A DNA stretch of 64,000 bases from Rhizobiales bacterium Y(2018). GTDB lineage: Bacteria > Pseudomonadota > Alphaproteobacteria > Rhizobiales > Aestuariivirgaceae. The position numbers and the translations under genes were made by a program. Location of the stretch: assembly GCA_005502925.1 (NCBI GenBank), contig SCPD01000001.1:434001-498000 (forward strand), given 5' to 3'. The notes under the pieces were generated by a model that saw only the letters and a list, made by a program, of their open reading frames with translations, was not told the DNA's origin and did not search any database. Positions 54,531 through 62,493 of this stretch are shown here, piece by piece (position 1 is the first letter of the stretch; each line of letters begins with the position of its first letter).

Positions 54531-55007
54531 TCATAAGTTCTTCATCAAGCTTACCTGACCGGAGGCGAGGCGCTTGCGAAACCGCAAGGCGGCGGTACCA
54601 TCGACATAATAATTCTCGCGAGCCGCACCGAACTGGGCGAAGCCGAGCTCGCGAAAGAGGCGATGCGCCGTGAGATTGTCGACCCGGCTCTCAAGACGCA
54701 TTTCCGCACAGCCGCGCCGGCGGGCGCTGCCCATGAGCTGCGTCATCAATGCACGACCGAGGCCAGCACCGCGCGCAGCGTTGGCGACTGCTATCGAATA
54801 AAGCCTCGCGATACGCGTCCCGCGTCTCGTCAGCAGGACCGCTGCCCCGAGGATCGTACGCCGATGCGCCGCGACGAGGATGACCGCGGACGGACGCCCG
54901 ATCAGCGCCCGCCAGCTCCGCTCCGATATCCGATCACCCGGAAATGAGTTCTCCTCGAGATCAAGGAGCTGGGGCACATCCCCTTCACGCGCAAGCCGCA
55001 GTTTCAT
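54531..55007 (-). CDS. GNAT family acetyltransferase linked to the RLAN ATP-grasp gene
   Basis: A 158-residue GNAT protein starting MKLRLAREGDVPQLLDLEEN. LLDLEENSFPGDRISERSWR is the N-terminal region. The acetyl-CoA loop is VANAARGAGLGRALMTQLMG, with a degenerate first Arg/Gln, and LTAHRLFRELGFAQFG closes the fold. GGAG lies about 10 bases before the ATG at 55007. The frame is open much further upstream, but without coding character. Elsewhere this GNAT type occurs fused to a C39 peptidase next to RLAN ATP-grasp genes; here the peptidase domain is absent. Confidence 0.85.
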   Translation of the reverse strand: MKLRLAREGDVPQLLDLEENSFPGDRISERSWRALIGRPSAVILVAAHRRTILGAAVLLTRRGTRIARLYSIAVANAARGAGLGRALMTQLMGSARRRGCAEMRLESRVDNLTAHRLFRELGFAQFGAARENYYVDGTAALRFRKRLASGQVSLMKNL

Positions 55008-55166
55008 CTCAATCTGGCTCCACCAAATGTTTCGCGGCGGAGGTAATGCGGCTGCCATAAGGATTCGAGAGGCTTCCGGCCGCCCCGGCATAAGGAAACC
55101 ATAAGCTTGCCGCCGCGTGACGATGTCGCTCTTGCCAGTCCGTCTCATCCGGAGCATGAAAAGGCG

Positions 55167-55484
55167 ATGAGCCGTCGGCGGAGCATGCGCGTCTTCATGG
55201 CAGTGGCGATCCTGGCTGCTGTCCTCATGATTTTCATGCCTTTCGTCAATCTCGTCTCCGGTGGCACTCCCGGCAACAGTGCCGAGATGTCCGCCATGAG
55301 CGACTGCGGCATGTGCCCGAAATCCGATATGGTCATGGTCAATTGCGCGCAGGCCATGTGCGGATTGCCGGCAATGGAGGCTTCCGGCCCCGCTCCCCTC
55401 GCCGCTGCGCCGGTGCGCTATGGCGCCGTCTTCATGAACATTCCCAACGGCCGGCACACCATACCGCCCGTTTCGCCTGGATAG
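55167..55484 (+). CDS. Small Met/Cys-rich membrane-anchored or secreted protein
   Basis: A 105-residue protein with an N-terminal hydrophobic segment (MRVFMAVAILAAVLMIFMPF). A Met/Cys-rich stretch follows: MSAMSDCGMCPKSDMVMVNC, then AQAMCGLPAM. The four Cys and many Met suggest binding of a soft metal such as copper in the periplasm. The C-terminal 40 residues are Ala/Pro-rich and end IPPVSPG. It is the first of three genes read in the same direction (with the BNR protein and cytochrome c). The longer frame from 55107 has no better start. Function inferred from composition only. Confidence 0.65.
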   Translation: MSRRRSMRVFMAVAILAAVLMIFMPFVNLVSGGTPGNSAEMSAMSDCGMCPKSDMVMVNCAQAMCGLPAMEASGPAPLAAAPVRYGAVFMNIPNGRHTIPPVSPG

Positions 55485-55536
55485 GTTTGGGCTGTTTTCC
55501 AGCCTTCATCCTTACGCTTCCCTCCAGGAGTATTTC

Positions 55537-56394
55537 ATGCGCATTCCGCTCTGGGCGACGCTGTTCGCCACCCTGTTTGTGATCCCCGCTTCCGCCGAGA
55601 CCTTGGCCGAGCTCGGCCGCAAGACCCACTATCACGGCATCGCTTTTGCCCGCTCGGGCACGGCGGCGCTGATGATCGCCACCCATCACGGTCTCTACGC
55701 CGTCGACAAGGACGGGTCCGTCGCGCGGGTCTCTCCCGTCCAGGATTTCATGGGGTTCTCGCCCGACCCGGCCAATGAGCTCGGCTATTTCGCCAGTGGC
55801 CATCCCGCTACGGGCGGCAATTCCGGCTTCCTGCGCTCGGTCGATGGCGGCGCCAGCTGGACGCAGCTCTCGCCCGGTGTCGACGGTCCCGTCGACTTCC
55901 ATCAGATGGATGTGAGCGGCGCTGATCCCAAGGTAGTCTATGGCAGCTTTGGCCGGATCCAGGTGAGCCGCGATGGCGGCGCGACCTGGGAGATCGCCGG
56001 CGACGCGCCGGAGCGGCTGATCGCACTCGCCGCCTCCAGCCTCAAGGCGGAACGCCTCTATGCGGCGACCGAGAACGGCGCGCTCGTCTCCGAAGATGGC
56101 GCGCGAAGCTGGGCGCCGCTCGCCTTTGCCGGCGAGGTAGCGAGCACAATCCAGACCGGGCCCGACAAGGCGCTCTACGCCTTCGTGGTCGGGCGCGGCC
56201 TCATGAAAGCGAGTGAGGACAAGCCCGATTCATGGTCGCTGCTGACCAATGATTTCGGCGAGGCCATTCCGCTCCATCTCGCCGCAAATAATAAAGATGG
56301 TCAGCAGCTGGCGCTCACCATGCAGAACAACGAGGTGCGCGAAAGCCGCGATGGCGGCAAGAGCTGGCGGCTTTTCGGCCAGACTTCGCCGTGA
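55537..56394 (+). CDS. Secreted BNR-repeat (sialidase-like beta-propeller) protein
   Basis: A 285-residue periplasmic protein with signal peptide MRIPLWATLFATLFVIPASA. Several BNR/Asp-box repeats are visible: SVDGGASWTQL, SRDGGATWEIA, SEDGARSWAPL and SRDGGKSWRLF. Together with HYHGIAFARSG and IATHHGLYAVDKDG these indicate a beta-propeller of the F510_1955-like type, often near copper-handling genes. No glycosidase catalytic residues can be assigned. The stop overlaps the GTG start of the cytochrome c gene. Confidence 0.85.
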   Translation: MRIPLWATLFATLFVIPASAETLAELGRKTHYHGIAFARSGTAALMIATHHGLYAVDKDGSVARVSPVQDFMGFSPDPANELGYFASGHPATGGNSGFLRSVDGGASWTQLSPGVDGPVDFHQMDVSGADPKVVYGSFGRIQVSRDGGATWEIAGDAPERLIALAASSLKAERLYAATENGALVSEDGARSWAPLAFAGEVASTIQTGPDKALYAFVVGRGLMKASEDKPDSWSLLTNDFGEAIPLHLAANNKDGQQLALTMQNNEVRESRDGGKSWRLFGQTSP

Positions 56395-56840
56395 CAACCG
56401 GCAAGGCATGGATGATCGCAGCCCTGGTCGGGGCTGCAATCATCGCGGCTCTTTTCGTTCTTGAATATCCGCGTCTGCGCCAGGCACGCCAGATCGCGCT
56501 CGGCCAATCGGTCTATGCCGCCAACTGCGCGTCATGCCACGGCAAGCAGCTCGAAGGACAGCCCGACTGGCAGACGCCGCTCGCCAGTGGCCGCCTGCCC
56601 GCCCCGCCGCATGATGCGTCCGGTCACAGCTGGCACCATAGCGACGAGGTGCTCTTCAACGTGACACGGAATGGGCTCAAGCCCTATGCGGGCGAGAACT
56701 ACGAAAGCGACATGCCGGCTTTCGCCGGCACTCTGAAAGACGACGAGATCAGAGCCGTGATCGAATTCGTCAAGAGCACCTGGCCCGAGCGCGAGCGCAC
56801 ATATCAGCAGCAAATGACACTCCAGCAGCGGAACAAATAG
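56391..56840 (+). CDS. Membrane-anchored class I cytochrome c
   Basis: A 149-residue periplasmic cytochrome with an N-terminal membrane anchor (AWMIAALVGAAIIAALFVLE). The heme attachment motif is CASCH, and the sixth ligand is probably Met in ESDMPAFAG. DDEIRAVIEFVKSTWP is the conserved C-terminal helix. It starts with GTG inside the stop of the BNR gene, so translation is coupled. It ends 8 bases before the convergent broken Rieske gene. Likely an electron carrier for a periplasmic oxidation, perhaps linked to metal handling by its neighbours. Confidence 0.9.
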   Translation: MTTGKAWMIAALVGAAIIAALFVLEYPRLRQARQIALGQSVYAANCASCHGKQLEGQPDWQTPLASGRLPAPPHDASGHSWHHSDEVLFNVTRNGLKPYAGENYESDMPAFAGTLKDDEIRAVIEFVKSTWPERERTYQQQMTLQQRNK

Positions 56841-56848
56841 GTGCCGGT

Positions 56849-57409
56849 CTAGCCAATGCGGATCTTGGTATCGGAAATATATTCGTATTTGGGAACCGCG
56901 AGATTCTGCGGTGCCGGGCCTTTGCGGATACGGCCGGCCGTATCGTAATGCGAGCCATGGCAAGGACAGAACCATCCTCCGAAATCGCCCTACTGGCCGA
57001 GCGGCACGCACCCCAGATGCGTGCATATACCGACCATCACCAGCATGCTTTCCTTACCGCCGATGACACGGTTTTCATCGGTCGCCTCGGCACCTTCCGG
57101 CAAATTGGCGTTGCGCGCCGCGGGATCCACCAGGTCGGTGATCGCCACAGCCTTGGCCGCCGCGATCTCCTGGGGCGTGCGATAGCGGATGAACACGGGA
57201 TTGCCGCGCCATTTGATGGTGACGCCTTGCCCCTCGGCCAGCGGTGCCAGATCGACCTCGATCGAGGTGAGAGCCAGCACGGAGGCATCTGGATTCATCT
57301 GATCGATCATTGGCCACAGTGAAAGAGCCGCGCCAACCGTTCCTGCCGCGCCGGTTGCGATATAGAGAAAGTCGCGCCTTTTGCCATCGATGACATTCGC
57401 GGCGGACAT
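56849..57409 (-). pseudogene. petA: Rieske iron-sulfur protein gene interrupted by an in-frame amber codon
   Basis: Ubiquinol-cytochrome c reductase Rieske subunit. Read from the ATG at 57409 (MSAANVIDGKRRDFLYIATG, twin-arginine anchor), it runs normally to the first cluster box CTHLGCVPLGQ. A TAG at 56990-56992 then replaces one codon. The same frame continues after it with [16 protein letters not shown], the second cluster box, and ends at TAG 56849-56851 after SDTKIRIG. The read-through length (186 codons) is that of a complete Rieske protein. The truncated product would lack one Cys and one His ligand of the 2Fe-2S cluster and cannot be functional. No cytochrome b or c1 gene is adjacent. 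It may be a decayed extra copy, a sequencing error, or subject to suppression. Confidence 0.92.
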
Positions 57410-57656
57410 GGGCTTGCCTCGCAAGATCGCTCTCGCGGCAACATAGCACCGTGCCGCCACTGCCGACGTTCCTCTCGATCATTTGAGCGGCCGTGACTCC
57501 GCCGTGATCACAGCAAATGGCGCCGCTTCCGATGAATGAAATCCTGGCTCGCCCCACCATGAACTGCCGATGAACTTGTCCTTCATTTACAGTTCACCGT
57601 AGATTACGTAACGTTATTGGTTTATGGGCGGATGTTGCAACCGTGGGAGATCGTGC

Positions 57657-60600
57657 ATGCGATACCTGGGCTTGCTTCTCGTCCTCGCGACGGCATTCTC
57701 CATGTCCGCGGCCAACGCGCAGGACAATGCCGTTGTCACGCGCGGCACCGCGGTGGTCACCGGGTTCTCCGGCACAAAGGCCGACAATCCGCCCTCCGGG
57801 ACCGGCAATATACTCGATGAAACCTTCATTGATCTGGACGGCGCCTCGGTCCAGCTTCTGAAGCTCCTGCCGGGCGCACCCGCCCAGGGACAGGCCGTTA
57901 CCAGGTCCCCCGTCCTCACGATAAAAGCACGTGATATCGGCCAAGTTTTTTCGATCGCGCTCGATTATGCGGAGCGTATCGAGGCGACGAGCGCCGCTCC
58001 AGACATTTATCTCGGTGCGAGCTCGGCCTTCGGGTTGCAGATCGTATCGCCCGACTCGGACAATGATGGACGCCCGGAGCGCGCGAAGAAGGGCCGTCCC
58101 GATGCTGAGTGGATGGCAGGGCAGTTTGGCGCCGGCGGGGGGCCCGGCTCGATCTACAAGATCGACGGCAAGACGGGCGCCGTCGCGCTCTTCGCCACGA
58201 TTCAAGGCAATGGCGGACCTGGCCTTGGGGACATCGTTTTCGACAGGGCCACCATGCAGTTCTTCGTATCCGATCTCGATACGGGATTGATCCACCGGTT
58301 GGATGAGACGGGGCAGCCGATCGATACGTTCGATCATGGCGTGACGGGACGGCTAGTGGCCGGTCTTTCACCGGTCGCCGATGACGGCGTGGTCATGGAC
58401 ATCAAGTCGCCCGCCTTTGACAGCGAGAATTCCTCGACATGGGGCTTCACCCAGCCGGAACGGCGCCTTTGGGGCCTCGGCCTGAGAGCCGGGCGCCTCT
58501 ATTATGCCGCCGATGCCGGCCCGGAAATCTGGTCGGTCCCCATCAATCTCGACGGGACTTTTGGCGACGACCCGCGTCGCGAGATCACGGTATCGGGAAC
58601 GCCCGGCAATCATCCGATCTCGGATTTCGCCTTCGACGCCCAGGACCATATGTATGTCGCCCAACGCGGCGGCATAAAAGGCAGCTACGATTATTCCAGT
58701 TTCACCGAGGCGAAACAGTCCGTCGTGTTCCGCTTCAAACGCGAAGTACCGGACGATCCGGCCACGCCAGGCATCTGGGTCCCGATACCCGATGAATATG
58801 CGGTCGGCTTCCCGCCCGATCATCGTAATGGCTCGGGTGGTGTAGCGCTCGGTTATGGCTACGACGATGCCGGCGTTATCCGGCCAGGGGCGTGTGAAGT
58901 AACGGTGTGGATGTCGGGCGACACGTTGCGCGACGACCCCGTCATGCACGGCCTGCAAGGGAACGACCGCGCGCTGACACGACCCGACAATGAGCCGCCG
59001 GCGAGTTCCTATTTCATCGATTACGATGGACGTGTCGATGATCCGCGCCAGTACGGCCATGTCGGTGATGTCGAGATCTGGCAGCCTTGCGACCAGCGCG
59101 CCGAAATCGACACGTTCACGCCGGCCGCCGATCTGCCGCCCGATTATGTGCCGCCCCTCTACGTCCCGCCCGGCGAAACTCCGCCGGATGGCTGGCAGCC
59201 TGACGACACGCCGCCCGTCGGCACGCCCGACTGGGCTTATAATCTGCGCCTTGACAAAAAAGCTGTCGGCAACTCCTGCAGCGCGGGCGGACTGGGATTT
59301 TTGTGTGACTACGTCATCCGCGTGACGAATATCGGCCCGGACGCCTATTTCGGCCCGGTCGTGGTGAACGACAAGCTGCCTGCGGCGCCCGCCGGCGCGG
59401 TCATGACGGTGACCAACGCTCCGCCTTGGCTCTGCTTTCCGATCTCACCCGACGAGCAACAATGCACCTATGCCCCCGCGGCGCTGTTCCCGGGCGAAAG
59501 TGTCGATCTTCATGTGAGCGTCGATCTCGCGGTGCCCGCACCCGTGTGTCATCTTGACAACATCGCCGGCCTGGTCTGGCCGCCGGGCCTGGCCGACACC
59601 GATCCGGCCGATGACTTTGCCTTCGCGACGGCAACGATACCAGCCGACCATTGCCCGCCACCGGAAGGCGCCACGACCAATCTGAAAATCTCGAAGGATC
59701 CGTTTGCCGAACTGTGCACCGACAAGGGCCCCTACTTCGAATGCCGTTATCTCGTGATCGTCCGCAATATGGGAGCGGGCGTCTATGACGGACCGGTCAA
59801 GGTCGAAGACACCATTCCGGCGGGCACTACGGCGAGCTTCCCACAGGCATCGTGGAACTGTGCGGGACCTGCGCCGACCTACGCCTGCGAAACCGGGCCA
59901 GTGATGCTCCTTCCGGGTCAGGCCGTGGATCTGAGCACCGTGGTGAAAGTCCCCAAGAACCTGGCCGGGCCGTTGAGCTGCAAGGCCGAGAACAAGGCCA
60001 AGATCGTCACGGCGATGGGCGGCACCGGGCAGAACACCGATGCGACCGACGATGAGGCGGAAGCCACGATGATCCTGCCGGGTCAGATCGCGCAATGCCC
60101 CGGACTGCCCGCTCTGAGCAATCTCAAGCTCAAAAAGACCGGACCGGACGGCAAATGCCCGATCTCCGGCACGGACTGGGAATGCAAGTTCAAGCTGACG
60201 GTCCAGAATTTCGGCGCCAAATATACGAGTGCGATCCAGCTCCTCGACGCGCTGCCTTTCGGCACGCCCGCTGGCGCCACCGTCACATTCCAACCACCCG
60301 CTGGCTGGAATTGCGGCGGCCCAGTGCTGTTCCCCACTCTGTATCAGTGCAGCAGCAACAATCCTGATCTTGCCCATTTGGCGAAAGTCGAGATCCCGGT
60401 AACCGTCAGGATTCCGGTCGCGCCCGTGGCCAAGTGCGAGATCACCAACAATGCGCTGATCATCAAGGCTCCGGGCGGCACGCCGCTCAACTCCTTCGCC
60501 GGCGACGATACGAGCTCGGCAAAGGCGCAGCTTGTGACCGTGGTCCCGTTGGATGGCGGCCAGCCGATCTGCGTCGCGGCAGCCGTTCACCAGTCCGAAC

Positions 60601-62492
60601 CACCTCTTACGGCGCCCAAGGCCAAAGAGAGCAATCTCGCGATCAGCAAGACGGCCGCGGCGACCCAGGCCACCGCGACAGGACAGAACACGAAATTCAC
60701 CATCACGGTCACGAATGAGGGGCCAGACGTATTCAACGCTCCGATCGAGGTTCGCGACACTCTGTTCGACGGCGCCATCGTCGAGCCGTCCAACGGAAGC
60801 TGGTCGGCTCCCTGGGTCTGCGAAGGCCAGTCCGCCATGGGCCATCCCGAACAGGGAATCTGCACGCATCCGCCGGTCGAGCTCGACCCGGGCGAAAGTG
60901 TCGTGCTCGAGCTTACGATCGAGGCGCCCAACAGCTTCGTCGCGCCCTCCGGCTCGCAAGTGAAGTGCGGCTACAATAACAAGGCCGAGATAACCAGGCC
61001 GGCTGGAGGCAGCCCGAAGAATGTCGACGCGGCCGATGACACAGCCTTCGCGGAAGTCAAATTCGCGCCTTTCGAAATGCACGGCACGAAATTCTGCGAG
61101 TTCGGCCTGACGACACCACCCGATCGGACCGAAACCAATCTCGCGATCGCCAAGACGGCCGGCGCCTGTGCGGCAACGGCGGGTGGCCAGAACTGCCCCT
61201 TCACGATCACCGTCACCAATGCGGGGAGCGAGGCTCACAACGGCCCGATCGAGATCCGCGACACGCTGTTCGGCGGCGCCATCGTCGAACCGTCCAGCGG
61301 AAGCTGGTCGGACCCCTGGGTCTGCGAAGGCCAATCGGCCTTGGGCCACCCCGAGCAAGGACTTTGCACGCATCCGCCGGTCAACCTCGATCCGGGTGAA
61401 AGCGTCGTGCTCACTCTCACGATCGAGGCGCCGAACAGCTTCGTCGCCCCCTCCGGCTCGCAGGTGAAGTGCGGCTACCAGAACACGGCCGAAATTCTCG
61501 AACCGGCGGGCGGCACGCCGAACAACACGAATGCCGGTGATGATACGGCCACTGCCGACGCCAAATTCGCGCCGTTCGAATTGCACGGAACACCCTTCTG
61601 CGGCCTTGGGCTGACAACACCGCCCGCGTCAAATACCTGCCCGCAAGGCTGGTCGCGCACCCCCGTGGCGGGCAAGTGCTGCCCGCCCAATTCCGGCTGG
61701 GACGGCAAGCGCTGCAAGCGTGACGTGAAAGCACCCGAGGATGTGTGCCCGGCAAATTCGGTGGGCACCTATCCCGACTGCCGCTGCAAGTCGGGTTACA
61801 CGGGCAGCCCGCCCAATTGTCGCGAGATCAAAGTACCCGAACGCTGCACTGGCGGTATGGAGCGGATCGACGGCACATGCCGGTGCCCGAAAGGGACGAA
61901 GCTGATGGATGGCCGTTGCCGTATTCCGACGTCGCAGCCTAAGGCCTGCGGTGCGAATGAGATCGGCACCTATCCAAACTGCCGGCCGATGATCTGCCCG
62001 CCGGGAACGACGGGCAAGTATCCCAATTGCCGTAAAATCGATTGCCGGTCGAACCAGCAATGGATCGATGGCGCCTGCCGTTGCCGTGCGCCGCTCAAAT
62101 GGAACGGCAAGAGATGCGTCGCCGAAACGCCCAAGGCATGCCCTGCCGACTCGGTCGGCAAATATCCGAATTGCCGCTGCAAGCGCGGCACTGCGGGCGT
62201 ACCCGGCGATTGCAAGCGGATCAACGTGCCACAGAGGGAATGTCCGAAGGGCTTCCGCGGCACGCCGCCCGATTGCAAGCGCATCGTCCCGCCGCGCAAG
62301 TTATGTCCCGAAGGCTTCCGGGGCGTGCCGCCCAACTGCAAGCGGGTCGTCCCGCCGCGCACGGTATGTCCGCAGGGCTTCAGGGGCACACCGCCCGACT
62401 GCAAGCGCGTCATACAGCTGCGCAAATTATGCCCTGCCGGGTTCAGGGGCACACCCCCGAATTGCGTAAGGACGGGCGTCAATCCGCAATAG
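57657..62492 (+). CDS. Giant secreted protein: propeller-like N-terminus, five DUF11-like modules, Cys-rich repeat tail
   Basis: A 1611-residue exported protein. Signal peptide MRYLGLLLVLATAFSMSAAN to AQ; GGGAG precedes the ATG at 57657. Residues about 25-500 look like a beta-propeller (FDRATMQFFVSDLDTG, HPISDFAFDAQDHMYVAQRG). Residues about 525-1327 hold five DUF11-like Ig-fold modules with recurring TNLxISK, FTITVTNxGP, DPGESVxL and AGDDTAxA motifs; modules 4 and 5 are near-identical. Residues 1328-1611 are a Cys-rich tail of units such as CPANSVGTYPDCRC, ending in four 21-residue repeats of the form CPxGFRGTPPDCKR. No membrane anchor or LPXTG-like motif is visible. It is probably a cell-surface or matrix adhesin-like protein. 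Confidence 0.85.
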   Translation: MRYLGLLLVLATAFSMSAANAQDNAVVTRGTAVVTGFSGTKADNPPSGTGNILDETFIDLDGASVQLLKLLPGAPAQGQAVTRSPVLTIKARDIGQVFSIALDYAERIEATSAAPDIYLGASSAFGLQIVSPDSDNDGRPERAKKGRPDAEWMAGQFGAGGGPGSIYKIDGKTGAVALFATIQGNGGPGLGDIVFDRATMQFFVSDLDTGLIHRLDETGQPIDTFDHGVTGRLVAGLSPVADDGVVMDIKSPAFDSENSSTWGFTQPERRLWGLGLRAGRLYYAADAGPEIWSVPINLDGTFGDDPRREITVSGTPGNHPISDFAFDAQDHMYVAQRGGIKGSYDYSSFTEAKQSVVFRFKREVPDDPATPGIWVPIPDEYAVGFPPDHRNGSGGVALGYGYDDAGVIRPGACEVTVWMSGDTLRDDPVMHGLQGNDRALTRPDNEPPASSYFIDYDGRVDDPRQYGHVGDVEIWQPCDQRAEIDTFTPAADLPPDYVPPLYVPPGETPPDGWQPDDTPPVGTPDWAYNLRLDKKAVGNSCSAGGLGFLCDYVIRVTNIGPDAYFGPVVVNDKLPAAPAGAVMTVTNAPPWLCFPISPDEQQCTYAPAALFPGESVDLHVSVDLAVPAPVCHLDNIAGLVWPPGLADTDPADDFAFATATIPADHCPPPEGATTNLKISKDPFAELCTDKGPYFECRYLVIVRNMGAGVYDGPVKVEDTIPAGTTASFPQASWNCAGPAPTYACETGPVMLLPGQAVDLSTVVKVPKNLAGPLSCKAENKAKIVTAMGGTGQNTDATDDEAEATMILPGQIAQCPGLPALSNLKLKKTGPDGKCPISGTDWECKFKLTVQNFGAKYTSAIQLLDALPFGTPAGATVTFQPPAGWNCGGPVLFPTLYQCSSNNPDLAHLAKVEIPVTVRIPVAPVAKCEITNNALIIKAPGGTPLNSFAGDDTSSAKAQLVTVVPLDGGQPICVAAAVHQSEPPLTAPKAKESNLAISKTAAATQATATGQNTKFTITVTNEGPDVFNAPIEVRDTLFDGAIVEPSNGSWSAPWVCEGQSAMGHPEQGICTHPPVELDPGESVVLELTIEAPNSFVAPSGSQVKCGYNNKAEITRPAGGSPKNVDAADDTAFAEVKFAPFEMHGTKFCEFGLTTPPDRTETNLAIAKTAGACAATAGGQNCPFTITVTNAGSEAHNGPIEIRDTLFGGAIVEPSSGSWSDPWVCEGQSALGHPEQGLCTHPPVNLDPGESVVLTLTIEAPNSFVAPSGSQVKCGYQNTAEILEPAGGTPNNTNAGDDTATADAKFAPFELHGTPFCGLGLTTPPASNTCPQGWSRTPVAGKCCPPNSGWDGKRCKRDVKAPEDVCPANSVGTYPDCRCKSGYTGSPPNCREIKVPERCTGGMERIDGTCRCPKGTKLMDGRCRIPTSQPKACGANEIGTYPNCRPMICPPGTTGKYPNCRKIDCRSNQQWIDGACRCRAPLKWNGKRCVAETPKACPADSVGKYPNCRCKRGTAGVPGDCKRINVPQRECPKGFRGTPPDCKRIVPPRKLCPEGFRGVPPNCKRVVPPRTVCPQGFRGTPPDCKRVIQLRKLCPAGFRGTPPNCVRTGVNPQ
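60630..61637 (+). repeat. Two tandem 504-base units inside the giant gene
   Basis: Units 60630-61133 and 61134-61637 encode DUF11-like modules 4 and 5, 168 residues each. Long stretches are nearly identical in DNA as well as protein, for example around GAIVEPS and IEAPNSFVAPSGSQVKCGY. Modules 1-3 are much more diverged, so this is a recent duplication. Confidence 0.8.
62241..62492 (+). repeat. Four 63-base tandem repeats at the end of the giant gene
   Basis: Cys codons recur at 62241, 62304, 62367 and 62430, an exact 63-base (21-residue) period. Each unit reads CP-x-GFRG-x-PP-D/N-C, then KR with a Pro/Arg linker in the first three units; the last unit has VR and ends the protein. These are protein-coding repeats and not a CRISPR array. 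Confidence 0.85.
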
Positions 62493-62493
62493 A

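Noticed and set aside
59445-61586. A 713-codon open frame on the minus strand inside the giant surface-protein gene
   Set aside because: It mirrors the repetitive plus-strand coding sequence, has no ribosome binding site or recognisable domain, and long antisense frames are common in GC-rich DNA.
61640-62492. CRISPR-like direct repeats
   Set aside because: The repeats are contiguous, in frame and encode a Cys-rich protein tail. There are no spacers of constant length and no cas genes.
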